Below, in pieces: positions 54,104 through 63,051 of a stretch of 64,000 bases of DNA. The position numbers and the translations under genes are program-made. The stretch lies in the NCBI GenBank assembly GCA_023229425.1, contig JALNZG010000002.1:310001-374000 (forward strand), in the 5' to 3' direction. The notes below the pieces were generated by a model, which made no database searches, was not told the origin of the DNA, and saw nothing but the letters and a program-made list of their open reading frames with translations. Positions within the stretch are counted from its first letter, which is position 1, and the number at the start of each line of letters is the position of its first letter. The stretch is from Ignavibacteriaceae bacterium. GTDB lineage: Bacteria; Bacteroidota; Ignavibacteria; Ignavibacteriales; Ignavibacteriaceae.

Positions 54104-54741
54104 TCTCAAAATACAAACACATTATTTGGGATTGGAATGGAACACTTTTTAACGATGTTGAAATTTGTGTTTCTATCGTCAACAATCTTCTTTCAAAAAG
54201 AAATCTTCCTCTACTTTCTCGTGATAAATATAAGGAGATTTTCACTTTCCCGGTGAAAGATTATTATGTAACTGCGGGCTTCGATTTTAATAAAGAATCT
54301 TTCGAGGTTGTTGGTAAAGAATGGATGGATGAATACGAACGAAGAAAACATGAATGTGGTTTGTCAAGTTCGGCGTTGCAGGTGCTTGTAAAAATTTCTT
54401 CCATGAACATCGAACAATCAATTCTCTCTGCATACAGCCAGCATACTTTGGTTGAAGTTGTTGAACGTTGCGGGGTAGCTAAAAATTTTTCGCATCTCGT
54501 CGGATTAGATAATATTTATGCTTCAAGTAAAGTTAAACTCGGTAAAGAATTGATGAAAAAATTAGAATTGAATAATGGCGAAGCACTCTTAATTGGCGAC
54601 ACTACACACGATTTTGAAGTTGCAACTGAAATTGGCGCAGATTGTATTCTGCTTGCAAGCGGACATCAAAACCGTAAAAACCTTGCGCAATGCGGCGTTC
54701 CGGTTTTCGATTCAATAAAGGAACTTTTAGAGAAAACATAA
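54100..54741 (+). CDS. HAD family hydrolase (phosphoglycolate-phosphatase-like)
   Basis: The 213-residue protein has motif I IIWDWNGTLFND, with the nucleophile Asp and Asn in place of the second Asp, a variant regular in this subgroup. Motif II is ILSAYS, motif III has a Lys in KVKLGKELM, and motif IV is LLIGDTTHDFEVATEIGA. It probably dephosphorylates a small metabolite. It is coupled to the VOC gene. Confidence 0.88.
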   Translation: MISKYKHIIWDWNGTLFNDVEICVSIVNNLLSKRNLPLLSRDKYKEIFTFPVKDYYVTAGFDFNKESFEVVGKEWMDEYERRKHECGLSSSALQVLVKISSMNIEQSILSAYSQHTLVEVVERCGVAKNFSHLVGLDNIYASSKVKLGKELMKKLELNNGEALLIGDTTHDFEVATEIGADCILLASGHQNRKNLAQCGVPVFDSIKELLEKT

Positions 54742-54742
54742 C

Positions 54743-54762
54743 AGTTCTCTAATGAACTTTTT
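54743..54762 (+). terminator. Weak terminator after the VOC-HAD pair
   Basis: AGTTC (54743-54747) and GAACT (54754-54758) form a short stem followed by TTTT. Confidence 0.35.
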
Positions 54763-54826
54763 GAGCATATATTTTGTTTTAACAATACGGTTCTATTAAA
54801 TAATAACATTAAAAAAAGAGGTTTTT

Positions 54827-55407
54827 ATGAAAAAATTTTTCTTGTTAGCGGTTTTGGGAATTATGTTCTTTTCGGTTACTTCTTTTGCGCAAGAGATGAA
54901 TCAAGAAATGACTCCGGAAATGAAAATGTGGATGGAGTATATGACGCCAAGCGATATGCATAAAGTGCTTGAGAAAAACGTTGGTCAGTGGAAAGCAGAA
55001 ATTACTATGTGGATGGCTCCCAACACACCGCCAACTATTGCCGAAGGAAACTCGGTGAACGAAATGATCCTTGGAGGAAGATATCTTCAATCAAAACATT
55101 CAGGTAATTTCTCCGGAATGCCGATGGAAGGAATTGGACTTGAAGCGTATGATAACGCAAAAAAACTTTCTACAGCACCTGGATTGATAACATGGGAACC
55201 GGCATCATGTATATGGAAGGAAAATTTGATCCCGCGACCAAAACAATTACATACATTGGAATGTCTGTTGATCCAATGACAGGAAAAGATATGAAAGTCC
55301 GCGAGACAATGAAATATATAGATGCTAATCATAGCGAAATGGAAATGTTCATGGTTGATGGTGATAATGAATTCAAGAGTATGCACATCGATTTTGAAAG
55401 AAAATAA
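54827..55407 (+). pseudogene. DUF1579-like secreted protein interrupted by a -1 frameshift
   Basis: The frame starting at 54827 has a signal peptide (ending TSFAQ) and runs as a DUF1579-like protein to GLEAYDNAKK. It then hits an A7 run (55159-55165) and continues out of frame to a stop at 55279. In the -1 frame the sequence resumes as TFYSTWIDNMGTGIM and runs to a stop at 55405-55407 (VDGDNEFKSMHIDFERK). The two halves together give about 192 residues. One missing A would explain it, as mutation or sequencing error. The site GC-AAAAAAA-CTT is also a slippery A AAA AAC heptamer, so programmed frameshifting is possible. Confidence 0.8.
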
Positions 55408-55435
55408 AATTTAAGAGAGAGTCAAAGTCTTTATT

Positions 55436-55465
55436 GCGGGACAGTTTTGAAAAAAGCTGTCTCGC
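55436..55465. other. Hairpin upstream of the AlaX-like gene
   Basis: GCGGGACAG (55436-55444) pairs with CTGTCTCGC (55457-55465) through one G-T pair. The loop contains a TTG that could start the next frame, so initiation there is disfavoured. Confidence 0.4.
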
Positions 55466-55485
55466 TTACCACGCCCGAAAAAATT

Positions 55486-55935
55486 ATGAGCAAAGATTAC
55501 AACCCGCGGATGCATTCCGCAGAACACATCCTAAACCAAACAATGGTTCGGATGTTCAACAAAGGAAGATCATTCAGCGCGCATATCGAAAAGAAAAAAT
55601 CTAAATGCGATTATCATTTTGAAAGAAATCTTTCCGGGGAAGAAGTTTCCGAAATTGAAAAAAGAGTGAACCAGGTCATCATAAAAAATCTTCTCGTAAC
55701 AGAATCTTTTGTTTCAAAAGAAGAGGCTTCAATTAAATTCAATTTGGAAAGATTGCCGGAAGAAGCCAGGGAGTCTTTGCGAATTATTTCTATCGGCGAT
55801 TATGACGACTGCCCATGCATTGGCCACCACGTTAACTCAACCGAAGAGATCGGTGGGTTTAAAATAATTTCTACCGATTTTGGCGAAGGGGTACTGCGAA
55901 TTCGTTTTAAACTTGTAGAAAACAGTGAATCTTAA
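55486..55935 (+). CDS. AlaX-like alanyl-tRNA editing domain protein
   Basis: The 149-residue protein is homologous to the editing/second-additional domain of alanyl-tRNA synthetase. It has a HxxxH metal motif in MHSAEHILNQ and the second CxxxH in DDCPCIGHHVNST. AlaX proteins hydrolyse mischarged Ser- or Gly-tRNA-Ala in trans. The ATG at 55486 is chosen because the alternative TTG at 55447 lies in a hairpin loop; neither has a good ribosome-binding site. Confidence 0.8.
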   Translation: MSKDYNPRMHSAEHILNQTMVRMFNKGRSFSAHIEKKKSKCDYHFERNLSGEEVSEIEKRVNQVIIKNLLVTESFVSKEEASIKFNLERLPEEARESLRIISIGDYDDCPCIGHHVNSTEEIGGFKIISTDFGEGVLRIRFKLVENSES

Positions 55936-55979
55936 AAGCGTTTATTTCATCTTACTAAAAAATAAATTTGGAGAATTAC

Positions 55980-56423
55980 GTGAAAACTTTTTTTATCTCG
56001 CTTGTCTTCCTTTTCTCAGTCTCAGTTTTGGGTTGTAAATCTTCTACGGACAACCTTCCATGGAAGGAAAATTTAGACGAAGCTTTAAAGACCGCTCAGC
56101 TTGGGAACAAAACAGTTCTTGTAAATTTTACCGGCTCCGATTGGTGTATCTGGTGTAAAAGATTAAATGAAGAAGTTTTTTCAAAAGATGAATTTGCCAA
56201 ATACGCAGAAAAAAATTTAGTTCTTGTTAAAATTGATTTCCCGCGCGACAAAGAACAATCACAAGAGACAAAATTTTATAACCAACAATTAGCGGCGCAA
56301 TATAAAATAGAAGGATACCCGACGATTGTTTTACTCCGTAAAGACGGAAGCAACCTTGGCGTTACCGGCTACATGGAAGGCGGAGCGGCAAATTACGTTC
56401 AGCATTTACAAAGTTTTAAGTAA
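55980..56423 (+). CDS. Thioredoxin-family lipoprotein
   Basis: The 147-residue protein has a lipoprotein signal ending SVSVLGC. It then has a thioredoxin fold with the active site GSDWCIWCKRL, and a cis-Pro region EGYPTIVLL. It is a periplasmic, membrane-anchored thiol-disulfide protein, possibly a disulfide reductase for MsrA-type or other targets. The GTG at 55980 is chosen because GGAG lies six bases upstream and the signal peptide then begins correctly. Confidence 0.88.
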   Translation: MKTFFISLVFLFSVSVLGCKSSTDNLPWKENLDEALKTAQLGNKTVLVNFTGSDWCIWCKRLNEEVFSKDEFAKYAEKNLVLVKIDFPRDKEQSQETKFYNQQLAAQYKIEGYPTIVLLRKDGSNLGVTGYMEGGAANYVQHLQSFK

Positions 56424-56435
56424 GATTTAAAGTAG

Positions 56436-56455
56436 AGACGCGGCATGCCGCGTCT
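56436..56455. repeat. Perfect 20-bp GC-rich palindrome
   Basis: AGACGCGGCATGCCGCGTCT is its own reverse complement and stands out in AT-rich surroundings. It lies between the thioredoxin gene and msrA, which converge. A T-rich run (CTTTACAGTTTTTATTT) follows. It could act as terminator or be a dispersed palindromic repeat. Confidence 0.6.
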
Positions 56456-56480
56456 TTACAGTTTTTATTTCTGAATTCTA

Positions 56481-57116
56481 CTACTTCAACTTCTCTTTAA
56501 AAACCTTTTCAAACTTTTCCACTTTCGGCGCAATTACAAACGAACAATATCCTTGTGTCGGGTTGTTTGCAAAATAATTTTGGTGGTACTCTTCCGCCGA
56601 ATAAAATTTAGTGAACGGAGAAATTTCCGTTACAATCGGATCTTCCCACGAGCCTGATTTAGCAAGCTCAAGTTTATAATATTCTGCGATTTTTTTTTGC
56701 TCATCGGAATGATAAAAAATTACCGAGCGATACTGTGTTCCCGCGTCAGCGCCTTGACGGTTCAACGTAGTCGGATCGTGAGTTTTCCAGAAAATTTTTA
56801 GAAGATCGGCGAAAGAAACAACTGAAGGATCAAACATAATTTGGCAGACTTCCGCATGTCCGGTTTTGCCGGTACAGACTTGTTCATATGATGGATTTTC
56901 AGCAGAGCCGCCGGCGTAACCTGAAATTACTTTGTGGACACCTTTTACTCGCTCGAAAATAGCTTCGCTGCACCAGAAACAGCCCGAGCCGAATGTAGCG
57001 GTGTCAAGTTTAGTAGTTGTTTCCATAATCTCCTGATCTTTAATGTTATTATTATCCTTACTTTTATTACATGCCGTAAGTGAAATGAGTAAAAAAAGAA
57101 AAATATATTTGGTCAT
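56481..57116 (-). CDS. msrA: Peptide-methionine (S)-S-oxide reductase, lipoprotein form
   Basis: The 211-residue protein begins with a lipoprotein signal (FLLISLTAC). It then has the MsrA domain with the catalytic Cys in FGSGCFWCSEAIFE, GYAGGSAENPSYEQVCTG, HDPTTLNRQGADAGTQYRS and the recycling Cys in QGYCSF. It repairs oxidised methionine in the cell envelope. The start at 57114-57116 is chosen over one 42 bases upstream because the signal peptide begins there. Confidence 0.93.
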   Translation of the reverse strand: MTKYIFLFLLISLTACNKSKDNNNIKDQEIMETTTKLDTATFGSGCFWCSEAIFERVKGVHKVISGYAGGSAENPSYEQVCTGKTGHAEVCQIMFDPSVVSFADLLKIFWKTHDPTTLNRQGADAGTQYRSVIFYHSDEQKKIAEYYKLELAKSGSWEDPIVTEISPFTKFYSAEEYHQNYFANNPTQGYCSFVIAPKVEKFEKVFKEKLK

Positions 57117-57448
57117 AAATAGCTGTATCCTTTTTATTAGTAAACCGAAATGAGGCAAAAGAAGTTCAAAAGGGAAACGAAAAAAACATAACCGCTTTGG
57201 TTTGTGATGTAATTCTTGTGAATAATGACGTTGTAAATTAATTTATTTGCATTTTGCTTTTGTTGCTTGAATTCTTAGATTTGCTTAAGACAAGATAATT
57301 AATAAAGATTACTGCATTAATTATATGCGGAATTAGCAAAACAAGCAATGAATACTACCCCCAAAAATAAACACACAAAAAAATGAACGAAGGATCATCT
57401 CGAATACAAAAAACCGAATAAACCTTTTAACAAAGAGGAAGAAGTCTC
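57117..57448. other. Intergenic region between divergent msrA and a propeller lipoprotein gene
   Basis: These 332 AT-rich bases contain no convincing gene, RNA or repeat. AAGAGGAAGAAG just before 57449 is the ribosome-binding region of the next gene. Confidence 0.5.
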
Positions 57449-58687
57449 TTGAAAAAAATATTTTTATCAAGTCTACTAATAAGCATTATAGTCTTCACTT
57501 CATGCAAAGAGAAAATAACCAACCCGCCGGATAACCCATTGCCGGAAGGATACCAGCAAGATGTTCCCTGGCCTTCTCTGGCTGATGCGCCATGGCCAAT
57601 GAATCACCACGATCCGCAAAACACCGGAAGAAGTATTTTTGTTGGACCTAAATCAGGTACTAACTACACGGTAATTCCAACAACCTGGCAAGAAAGCGGG
57701 GTTTCAATCGGAAAAGATTCATCAATTTATTTTGCAGCTATAGCAAGTATTTTTTCGTATAAACTTGATGGCCAATTAATCTGGCAAAGAGTGCTTGATT
57801 CCCTTCGGTGGGAAATCTATTCAACCCCGCTCATTTCTTCAAATGGAAATATTTTCGGAGTGAATACATTTAGCGGGCGCGTTTATTGTTATGATGGAGC
57901 AGGGACAATGACTTGGTCATATAAAAACAACAAAAATATTTTACAAAAAACTTTAGCAATCGACAAAGTTGGAAATCTTTATTTTGTTGATGCAGGTTCA
58001 ACGCTTGTTGTTCTTTCTCCCCAAGGGCAACTATTATGGACTGTAACTGATACACGTTTTTGGGTCGGTTATTCATCATTGGTTTTCTCTCCAGATGGAA
58101 AAACATTATACATAGCCGGTTTAAACCCCTCACTTTTTGCAATTGATATATCCCAAAGACAAATCAAATGGGTTTTTGGAAAATATAAAAATAGGCAGGA
58201 ACCAATAGTTGACGCTCAAGGGAATATCTACGTGTTAACAAAAACAGATTCAAGTAATGGAGAACAGTCAGCATTGTACTCATTAAAACCTGATGGAACA
58301 GTACGTTGGGTTTATATTCATAACAATAAGTTGGGGGAAGAATTAATCTCAAATACACCGACGATTGATAAAAACGGCAATATATATTTTGCCTTCGATT
58401 CTTTGTATAGCGTTGATTACCAGGGCAAATTGCGATGGAAACAACCCCTCCCAGGTATCGCCGATTGTCCATTAGTTTGTGACGCAGAAGGAACGGTGTA
58501 TGCTGGGTTATCTGTTCATGATCAACGATTTATTACAATAAAAGCATTTAATTCAAAAGGTACGTTAGTCTGGGAAAATAATTTTCCTGTAGGAATCTCA
58601 GGACAGGTGGGGGGCTCTCCAGCAATTCTTAACTCAAGATTAATATTCCCAACATGGCGAAGTAGTGAAATTTTTTTAATTAAGTAA
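57449..58687 (+). CDS. PQQ-like beta-propeller lipoprotein
   Basis: The 412-residue protein has a lipoprotein signal ending IVFTSC. A propeller follows, built of repeats such as YCYDGAGTMTWSY, LSPQGQLLWTV, FAIDISQRQIKWVF, LKPDGTVRWVY, VDYQGKLRWKQ and FNSKGTLVWEN. These resemble BamB or PQQ-dehydrogenase blades without cofactor-binding residues. The role is unknown. The start is TTG with GAGGA upstream. Confidence 0.85.
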   Translation: MKKIFLSSLLISIIVFTSCKEKITNPPDNPLPEGYQQDVPWPSLADAPWPMNHHDPQNTGRSIFVGPKSGTNYTVIPTTWQESGVSIGKDSSIYFAAIASIFSYKLDGQLIWQRVLDSLRWEIYSTPLISSNGNIFGVNTFSGRVYCYDGAGTMTWSYKNNKNILQKTLAIDKVGNLYFVDAGSTLVVLSPQGQLLWTVTDTRFWVGYSSLVFSPDGKTLYIAGLNPSLFAIDISQRQIKWVFGKYKNRQEPIVDAQGNIYVLTKTDSSNGEQSALYSLKPDGTVRWVYIHNNKLGEELISNTPTIDKNGNIYFAFDSLYSVDYQGKLRWKQPLPGIADCPLVCDAEGTVYAGLSVHDQRFITIKAFNSKGTLVWENNFPVGISGQVGGSPAILNSRLIFPTWRSSEIFLIK

Positions 58688-58760
58688 AACAATAAGGCAA
58701 AAAATGAAATCGTTAATAAAATATTTTATTCTAATCAATTAACAAGAAGCTAAGAATTAG

Positions 58761-58788
58761 AAAAGGCTCGAAATGATCGAGCCTTTTT
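58761..58788. terminator. Bidirectional terminator between the propeller gene and hslU
   Basis: AAAAGGCTCG (58761-58770) pairs with CGAGCCTTTT (58778-58787), with an A-run and T-run in the two arms serving both convergent genes. Confidence 0.85.
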
Positions 58789-58827
58789 ACAAACATGTAT
58801 CGCAGAATATTATTCTGCGGTGCGGTT

Positions 58828-60201
58828 TTAAAGAATGTATTTACTCAAATCTCTGTTCTTCACGATCGCGTCTAACTTTTTCTTTACAAGTTTAGCGTCA
58901 ATTTTTACCGTTGCTTTTGGCATTTTGTCGGGGACTTCAAAAAGAATATCGTCTAAAAGCGTTGTTAATATTGTGTGCAAACGCCGTGCGCCGATATTTT
59001 CAACTTGCTCATTCACTTCAAAAGCGATGCGGGCAATTTCTTTTATTCCTTCTTCTGTAAAGTGAAGCGTAACGTTTTCGGTTTCCAGTAATGCAGAGTA
59101 TTGTTTCAGCAAAGCATTTTCCGGCAGCGTAAGAATTTTTATAAAATCTTCTTCTGTTAAACTTTTCAATTCAACGCGGATTGGAAATCTTCCCTGCATT
59201 TCGGGAATTAGATCGGAAGGTTTTGTAGCATGAAACGCGCCCGAAGCAATAAATAAAATATGGTCAGTGCGTACCTGTCCATATTTTGTGTTTACAGTTG
59301 AACCTTCGACAATAGGAAGGAGATCGCGCTGAACACCTTCGCGGGAAACATCGGGTCCGCCGCTGGAGCGTCCACCGCCGGCAATTTTATCAATCTCATC
59401 AACAAACACAATTCCCGAATTTTCAACACGTTCGATTGCTTCTTTCTGAACAGCGTCAGCATCAATTAATTTTTGTGCTTCTTCCGCGGAAAAAATTTCT
59501 CTTGCTTCGCTGATTGTTGTTTTTCTTTTTTTCTTTTTCTTCGGCAGCATGGTGGACATTATTTCTTGAATGTTGATTCCCAAATCATCACCGCCGATAG
59601 GTCCCAACACTTGCATCCCAACGGCGGAGGTTGTTATATCAAACTCGATCAAGCGGTTATCAATTTCGCCTTTGTGTAGTTTGGCGCGCATCCATTCGCG
59701 TGTTTTTTGATTCATAACCGGGTCTTCTTCGGAAGAAGTAACATCCGGTTTAGTTTCATCGCCATTCTCAAGCGGTTTTTTTACCGGCGGAATAAGCAGA
59801 TCGAGAATTCTTTCGTTGGCAAGTTCTACGGCTTTAGCTTTAACTTCTTCGGTTTTTTCAGCCTTGATCATGTTAACGGCAACGTCGGCTAAATCGCGGA
59901 TCATTGATTCAACATCGCGCCCTACATAGCCGATCTCCGTATATTTTGTCGCTTCAACTTTAATAAACGGGGCATCGGAAAGTTTTGCAAGTCTTCGCGC
60001 GATTTCTGTTTTTCCAACTCCGGTCGGTCCGATCAAAATAATATTATTCGGCATTATTTCTTCTTTTAGTTTTCCTACAACCTGCTGACGCCGCCAGCGG
60101 TTTCGCAGAGCAATAGCCACGGCGCGCTTGGCTTCGTTTTGTCCGATGATAAATTTATTTAATTCGTTTACAATTTGATTGGGCGTTAATTCGTTTCTCA
60201 A
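58828..60201 (-). CDS. hslU: ATP-dependent protease ATPase subunit HslU
   Basis: The 457-residue AAA+ unfoldase has a Walker A GPTGVGKTEIARRLAKL (about 54-70), the intermediate I-domain (about 110-235) and Walker B with IVFVDEIDKI. The sensor region is IASGAFHATKPSDLIPEMQGRFPIRVEL. The C terminus ends NRDLSKYIL, which docks into HslV. It lies 23 bases after hslV. Confidence 0.97.
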   Translation of the reverse strand: MRNELTPNQIVNELNKFIIGQNEAKRAVAIALRNRWRRQQVVGKLKEEIMPNNIILIGPTGVGKTEIARRLAKLSDAPFIKVEATKYTEIGYVGRDVESMIRDLADVAVNMIKAEKTEEVKAKAVELANERILDLLIPPVKKPLENGDETKPDVTSSEEDPVMNQKTREWMRAKLHKGEIDNRLIEFDITTSAVGMQVLGPIGGDDLGINIQEIMSTMLPKKKKKRKTTISEAREIFSAEEAQKLIDADAVQKEAIERVENSGIVFVDEIDKIAGGGRSSGGPDVSREGVQRDLLPIVEGSTVNTKYGQVRTDHILFIASGAFHATKPSDLIPEMQGRFPIRVELKSLTEEDFIKILTLPENALLKQYSALLETENVTLHFTEEGIKEIARIAFEVNEQVENIGARRLHTILTTLLDDILFEVPDKMPKATVKIDAKLVKKKLDAIVKNRDLSKYIL

Positions 60202-60224
60202 TTTTTTTCCATTTCTATTTCAAT

Positions 60225-60767
60225 TTATTTTTCAAGAGTTTCAACATGAATTTTGTCATTCGTGTAAATGCAGATCTCCGAAGCGGTTTGCAGCGATTGC
60301 TTTACAATTTCACTTGCAGAAAGACCGCTGTACTTTTTCAACATTTTAGCGGCGGCAAGCGCAAACATTCCGCCTGAGCCGATAGCGACAATTTTATCGT
60401 CAGGTTCAATCACATCTCCGTTGCCGGAAATAATGAAAGCGTTTTCCTTTGAAATTACCGCAAGCATCGCTTCCAATTTTCTGAGATATTTATCCGTCCG
60501 CCATTCTTTTGCAAGTTCTACGGCTGCGCGGTTTACGTTGCCGCGGAATTGTTCCAGCTTGTCTTCAAAGCGTTCCATCAGCGTAAAAGAGTCGGCAGAA
60601 GCTCCGGCAAATCCGCAAAGGACTTTTCCGTTTGCAATTTTTCTTACTTTCATTGCGTTGTGTTTCATCACCGTATTACCGAGCGTTACCTGCCCGTCGC
60701 CGCCGAGAGCGGCTTCGCCGTTATGAATAACCCCGATGATGGTTGTTGATCTAATGTCTATTGGCAT
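60225..60767 (-). CDS. hslV: ATP-dependent protease peptidase subunit HslV
   Basis: The 180-residue proteasome-like subunit has STTIIGV, placing the catalytic N-terminal Thr after a seven- or eight-residue propeptide. In E. coli only the Met is removed; a short propeptide is instead seen in some other bacteria. Also present are GGDGQVTLGN, GFAGASADSFTL and GSGGMFALAAAK. It is cotranscribed with hslU. Confidence 0.95.
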   Translation of the reverse strand: MPIDIRSTTIIGVIHNGEAALGGDGQVTLGNTVMKHNAMKVRKIANGKVLCGFAGASADSFTLMERFEDKLEQFRGNVNRAAVELAKEWRTDKYLRKLEAMLAVISKENAFIISGNGDVIEPDDKIVAIGSGGMFALAAAKMLKKYSGLSASEIVKQSLQTASEICIYTNDKIHVETLEK

Positions 60768-60790
60768 GATAATCCTTTAAAATCTTTTAA

Positions 60791-60798
60791 CAAAATTA
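60791..60798 (-). promoter_or_regulatory. Candidate -7 element (TAATTTTG) of hslVU
   Basis: The minus-strand sequence fits TAnnTTTG 24 bases upstream of the hslV start. No TTTG is seen at the expected spacing. Confidence 0.3.
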
Positions 60799-60831
60799 AC
60801 TTTTTTTTAAGTGAATTAGAATAGCGCGCCC

Positions 60832-61491
60832 TTATTTCCAGATAAATCTTTCTACTAAAAACCGGAGTAGTGGTTTAATGGGAAATATTTTAGCCCGCCA
60901 AAGGCGGGTCTGATAAGCAACATACTCACCGCCGAAACGTGCAACTAATTTTTTTTCTTCGTACCGGGAACCAATATAAAAATATATGGTTGAACATAGG
61001 ACGAACAGAAAAGAGAAAAGATCCATCGTAGGGCGAAAGAGAAGAAATAAGATTGAAAAAAGATAAATAGGATGACGGCTGAATTTATATGGTCCTTCAA
61101 TTTGTAATGAAGATACTTCGTCAAGTTCTTCTTCTTTATATGTGCCGGCTTTCCAGCGCAATATTTGGCTGATGCCGAGAAATTCTTTTCCGTCGACAAA
61201 TTTTAGGGTCCACACTAATCCGAGCAAACTTACAATTTGAGGGATGAGAATTAGTAAATCGAAAGGAAAAGGAAGGTCGTACAGAATAACATCCGGCTTT
61301 GGTGAAAAAGTCCAAAAGAGATAAAACGTAAAAAGCGAAACCACATTGTAGGCAAGCCGGTAAAAAGGAAGAAACCGCGGAAAAGAAACTCGCACAACCT
61401 CTTTAATTTTATTTGAAGCCAGCCACGAATGCGACCATCCGAAAGCTAAAAAAAGAAATAGAATAAGAAGAACATTTCCGAAAAGGATCAT
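60832..61491 (-). CDS. Isoprenylcysteine carboxyl methyltransferase-like membrane protein
   Basis: The 219-residue protein has about five membrane helices and the phospholipid-methyltransferase/ICMT signature region: SLQIEGPYKFSRHPIYLFSILFLL followed by a C-terminal Tyr-x-Glu-rich part (SRYEEKKLVARFGGEYVAYQ). Such enzymes methylate a lipid or thiol using SAM; the substrate in bacteria is mostly unknown. Confidence 0.8.
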   Translation of the reverse strand: MILFGNVLLILFLFLAFGWSHSWLASNKIKEVVRVSFPRFLPFYRLAYNVVSLFTFYLFWTFSPKPDVILYDLPFPFDLLILIPQIVSLLGLVWTLKFVDGKEFLGISQILRWKAGTYKEEELDEVSSLQIEGPYKFSRHPIYLFSILFLLFRPTMDLFSFLFVLCSTIYFYIGSRYEEKKLVARFGGEYVAYQTRLWRAKIFPIKPLLRFLVERFIWK

Positions 61492-61597
61492 AGCGCAGTA
61501 AACCGCATGGTTGATGGCTGATTTTTAATGGATGATGGAATGACGCCAAAGCACCACAAATATCTTGATATAAAAAACAAAAACTTACATTCTAATA

Positions 61598-63049
61598 TCA
61601 TAATGTTTTACGCAGACGGGCAACCGGAAGCCGCAATTGTTCGCGGTATTTTGCAACGGTTCGACGCGCAATGTGTATTCCTTCTTCGTTTAGGATATCG
61701 GCAATTTTATCATCGCTGAGTGGTGATTGTTTGTCTTCGGTTATAATTATTTCTTTGATGCGCTCTTTAATGTGTTTGTTTGAAACTTCTTCGCCAGAAT
61801 CGGTTGCCAATCCTTCGCTGAAGAAATACTTCAGTTCGTGAACACCCTGCATACTCTGCACAAATTTTCCATTCACCACACGGCTGATGGTAGAAATGTC
61901 CATCATTATTTCTTCGGCAATATCTTTATAGATCATCGGACGGAGGAATTTTGGACCTTTCTCGAAAAAGGCAACTTGCTTTTCCAGGATTGCCCGCATT
62001 ACTTTCAACAATGTCTCGCGCCGTTGTTCAATACAGGCAATAAACCATTTCGCCGATTCAAATTTTTCGCGTAAAAATTTGTAGGTGTTTTTTTCCCGGT
62101 CAGAAATTTTCTTCTTCCCTTTGTTTGCATTAAGCATTTCAATGTACGCAGCATTAACGGTAACCGAAGGCATTGCGCGGTCGTTTAAAGTAATAACATA
62201 ATTGTTATCAACTTTCTCAAGGAGAAAATCAGGAGTGATTTGATTGAGTTCGGCAACTTCAAAGTTTCCTTCGCCCGGTTTTGGATTTAGCTTCTGGATT
62301 AAATCTAAAATTGCGCGCAGTGTTTCCGAACTGAGCGACATTTTTTGCATTGTAGAGTCGAATCTTTTTTGAACGAAATCATCAAAATGATTTTTTAGCA
62401 TTTCTTCGGCGAGATAGGAATAGTAAGGATCAAAAGTACCGTACTGAAGCTGGATTAAGAGGCATTCCTGAAGGCTTCTGGAGGCAATCCCGATTGGATC
62501 TAGTACTTGAATTTCTTTCAATACATTTTCGGCATCTTCCAAAGTTAGTTTTACATGGTCAAACATTTCCAAATTGCTGACAATGGTATCCAGCCCTTGT
62601 TTAAGATAACCGTCTTGATCAAGATTTCCGATAATTTCTTCGCCAAGCAGTACAAGCGGCTCATCAAGATTAAGCAGGTAAAATTGATTGAGTAAATACT
62701 CTTGCAGTGATTCTCGTTGTGGAGCAGTTGGTTGAAATTTTTCTAAATCAGCTTGTGAATTATTGTTATACGAAGGATCGTCAAGATAATCTTCGTCATT
62801 CATAAAATCTTCTACGCTGAATTCATCTTCTTCACTAAAGTCGGAATCTTCAATTTCTTCCCCGGCTTCATCCGGTTCTTTTTCTTCCTGTTTTAATTCC
62901 AAATCTTCTTCAAGGATCGGATTAAGTTCAAGCTCGGTTTTTATCCGCTGTTCGAGCGCCATCGTATTTAGCTGCAACAGTTTTTGATATTGAATTTGCT
63001 GTGGCGAAAGTTTCTGCTGCTGGGATAAGCGCTGTGAAAGTGAAAGCAT
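61598..63049 (-). CDS. rpoN: RNA polymerase sigma-54 factor
   Basis: The 483-residue protein has the Gln/Leu-rich region I (LSQRLSQQQKLSPQQIQYQKL), an acidic region II (about 55-115), the core-binding region and the helix-turn-helix in DISTISRVVNGKFV. The RpoN box is ARRTVAKYRE near the C terminus. It directs transcription from -24/-12 promoters with AAA+ activators. It is directly downstream (two bases) of the DUF3109 gene. Confidence 0.96.
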   Translation of the reverse strand: MLSLSQRLSQQQKLSPQQIQYQKLLQLNTMALEQRIKTELELNPILEEDLELKQEEKEPDEAGEEIEDSDFSEEDEFSVEDFMNDEDYLDDPSYNNNSQADLEKFQPTAPQRESLQEYLLNQFYLLNLDEPLVLLGEEIIGNLDQDGYLKQGLDTIVSNLEMFDHVKLTLEDAENVLKEIQVLDPIGIASRSLQECLLIQLQYGTFDPYYSYLAEEMLKNHFDDFVQKRFDSTMQKMSLSSETLRAILDLIQKLNPKPGEGNFEVAELNQITPDFLLEKVDNNYVITLNDRAMPSVTVNAAYIEMLNANKGKKKISDREKNTYKFLREKFESAKWFIACIEQRRETLLKVMRAILEKQVAFFEKGPKFLRPMIYKDIAEEIMMDISTISRVVNGKFVQSMQGVHELKYFFSEGLATDSGEEVSNKHIKERIKEIIITEDKQSPLSDDKIADILNEEGIHIARRTVAKYREQLRLPVARLRKTL

Positions 63050-63051
63050 AA

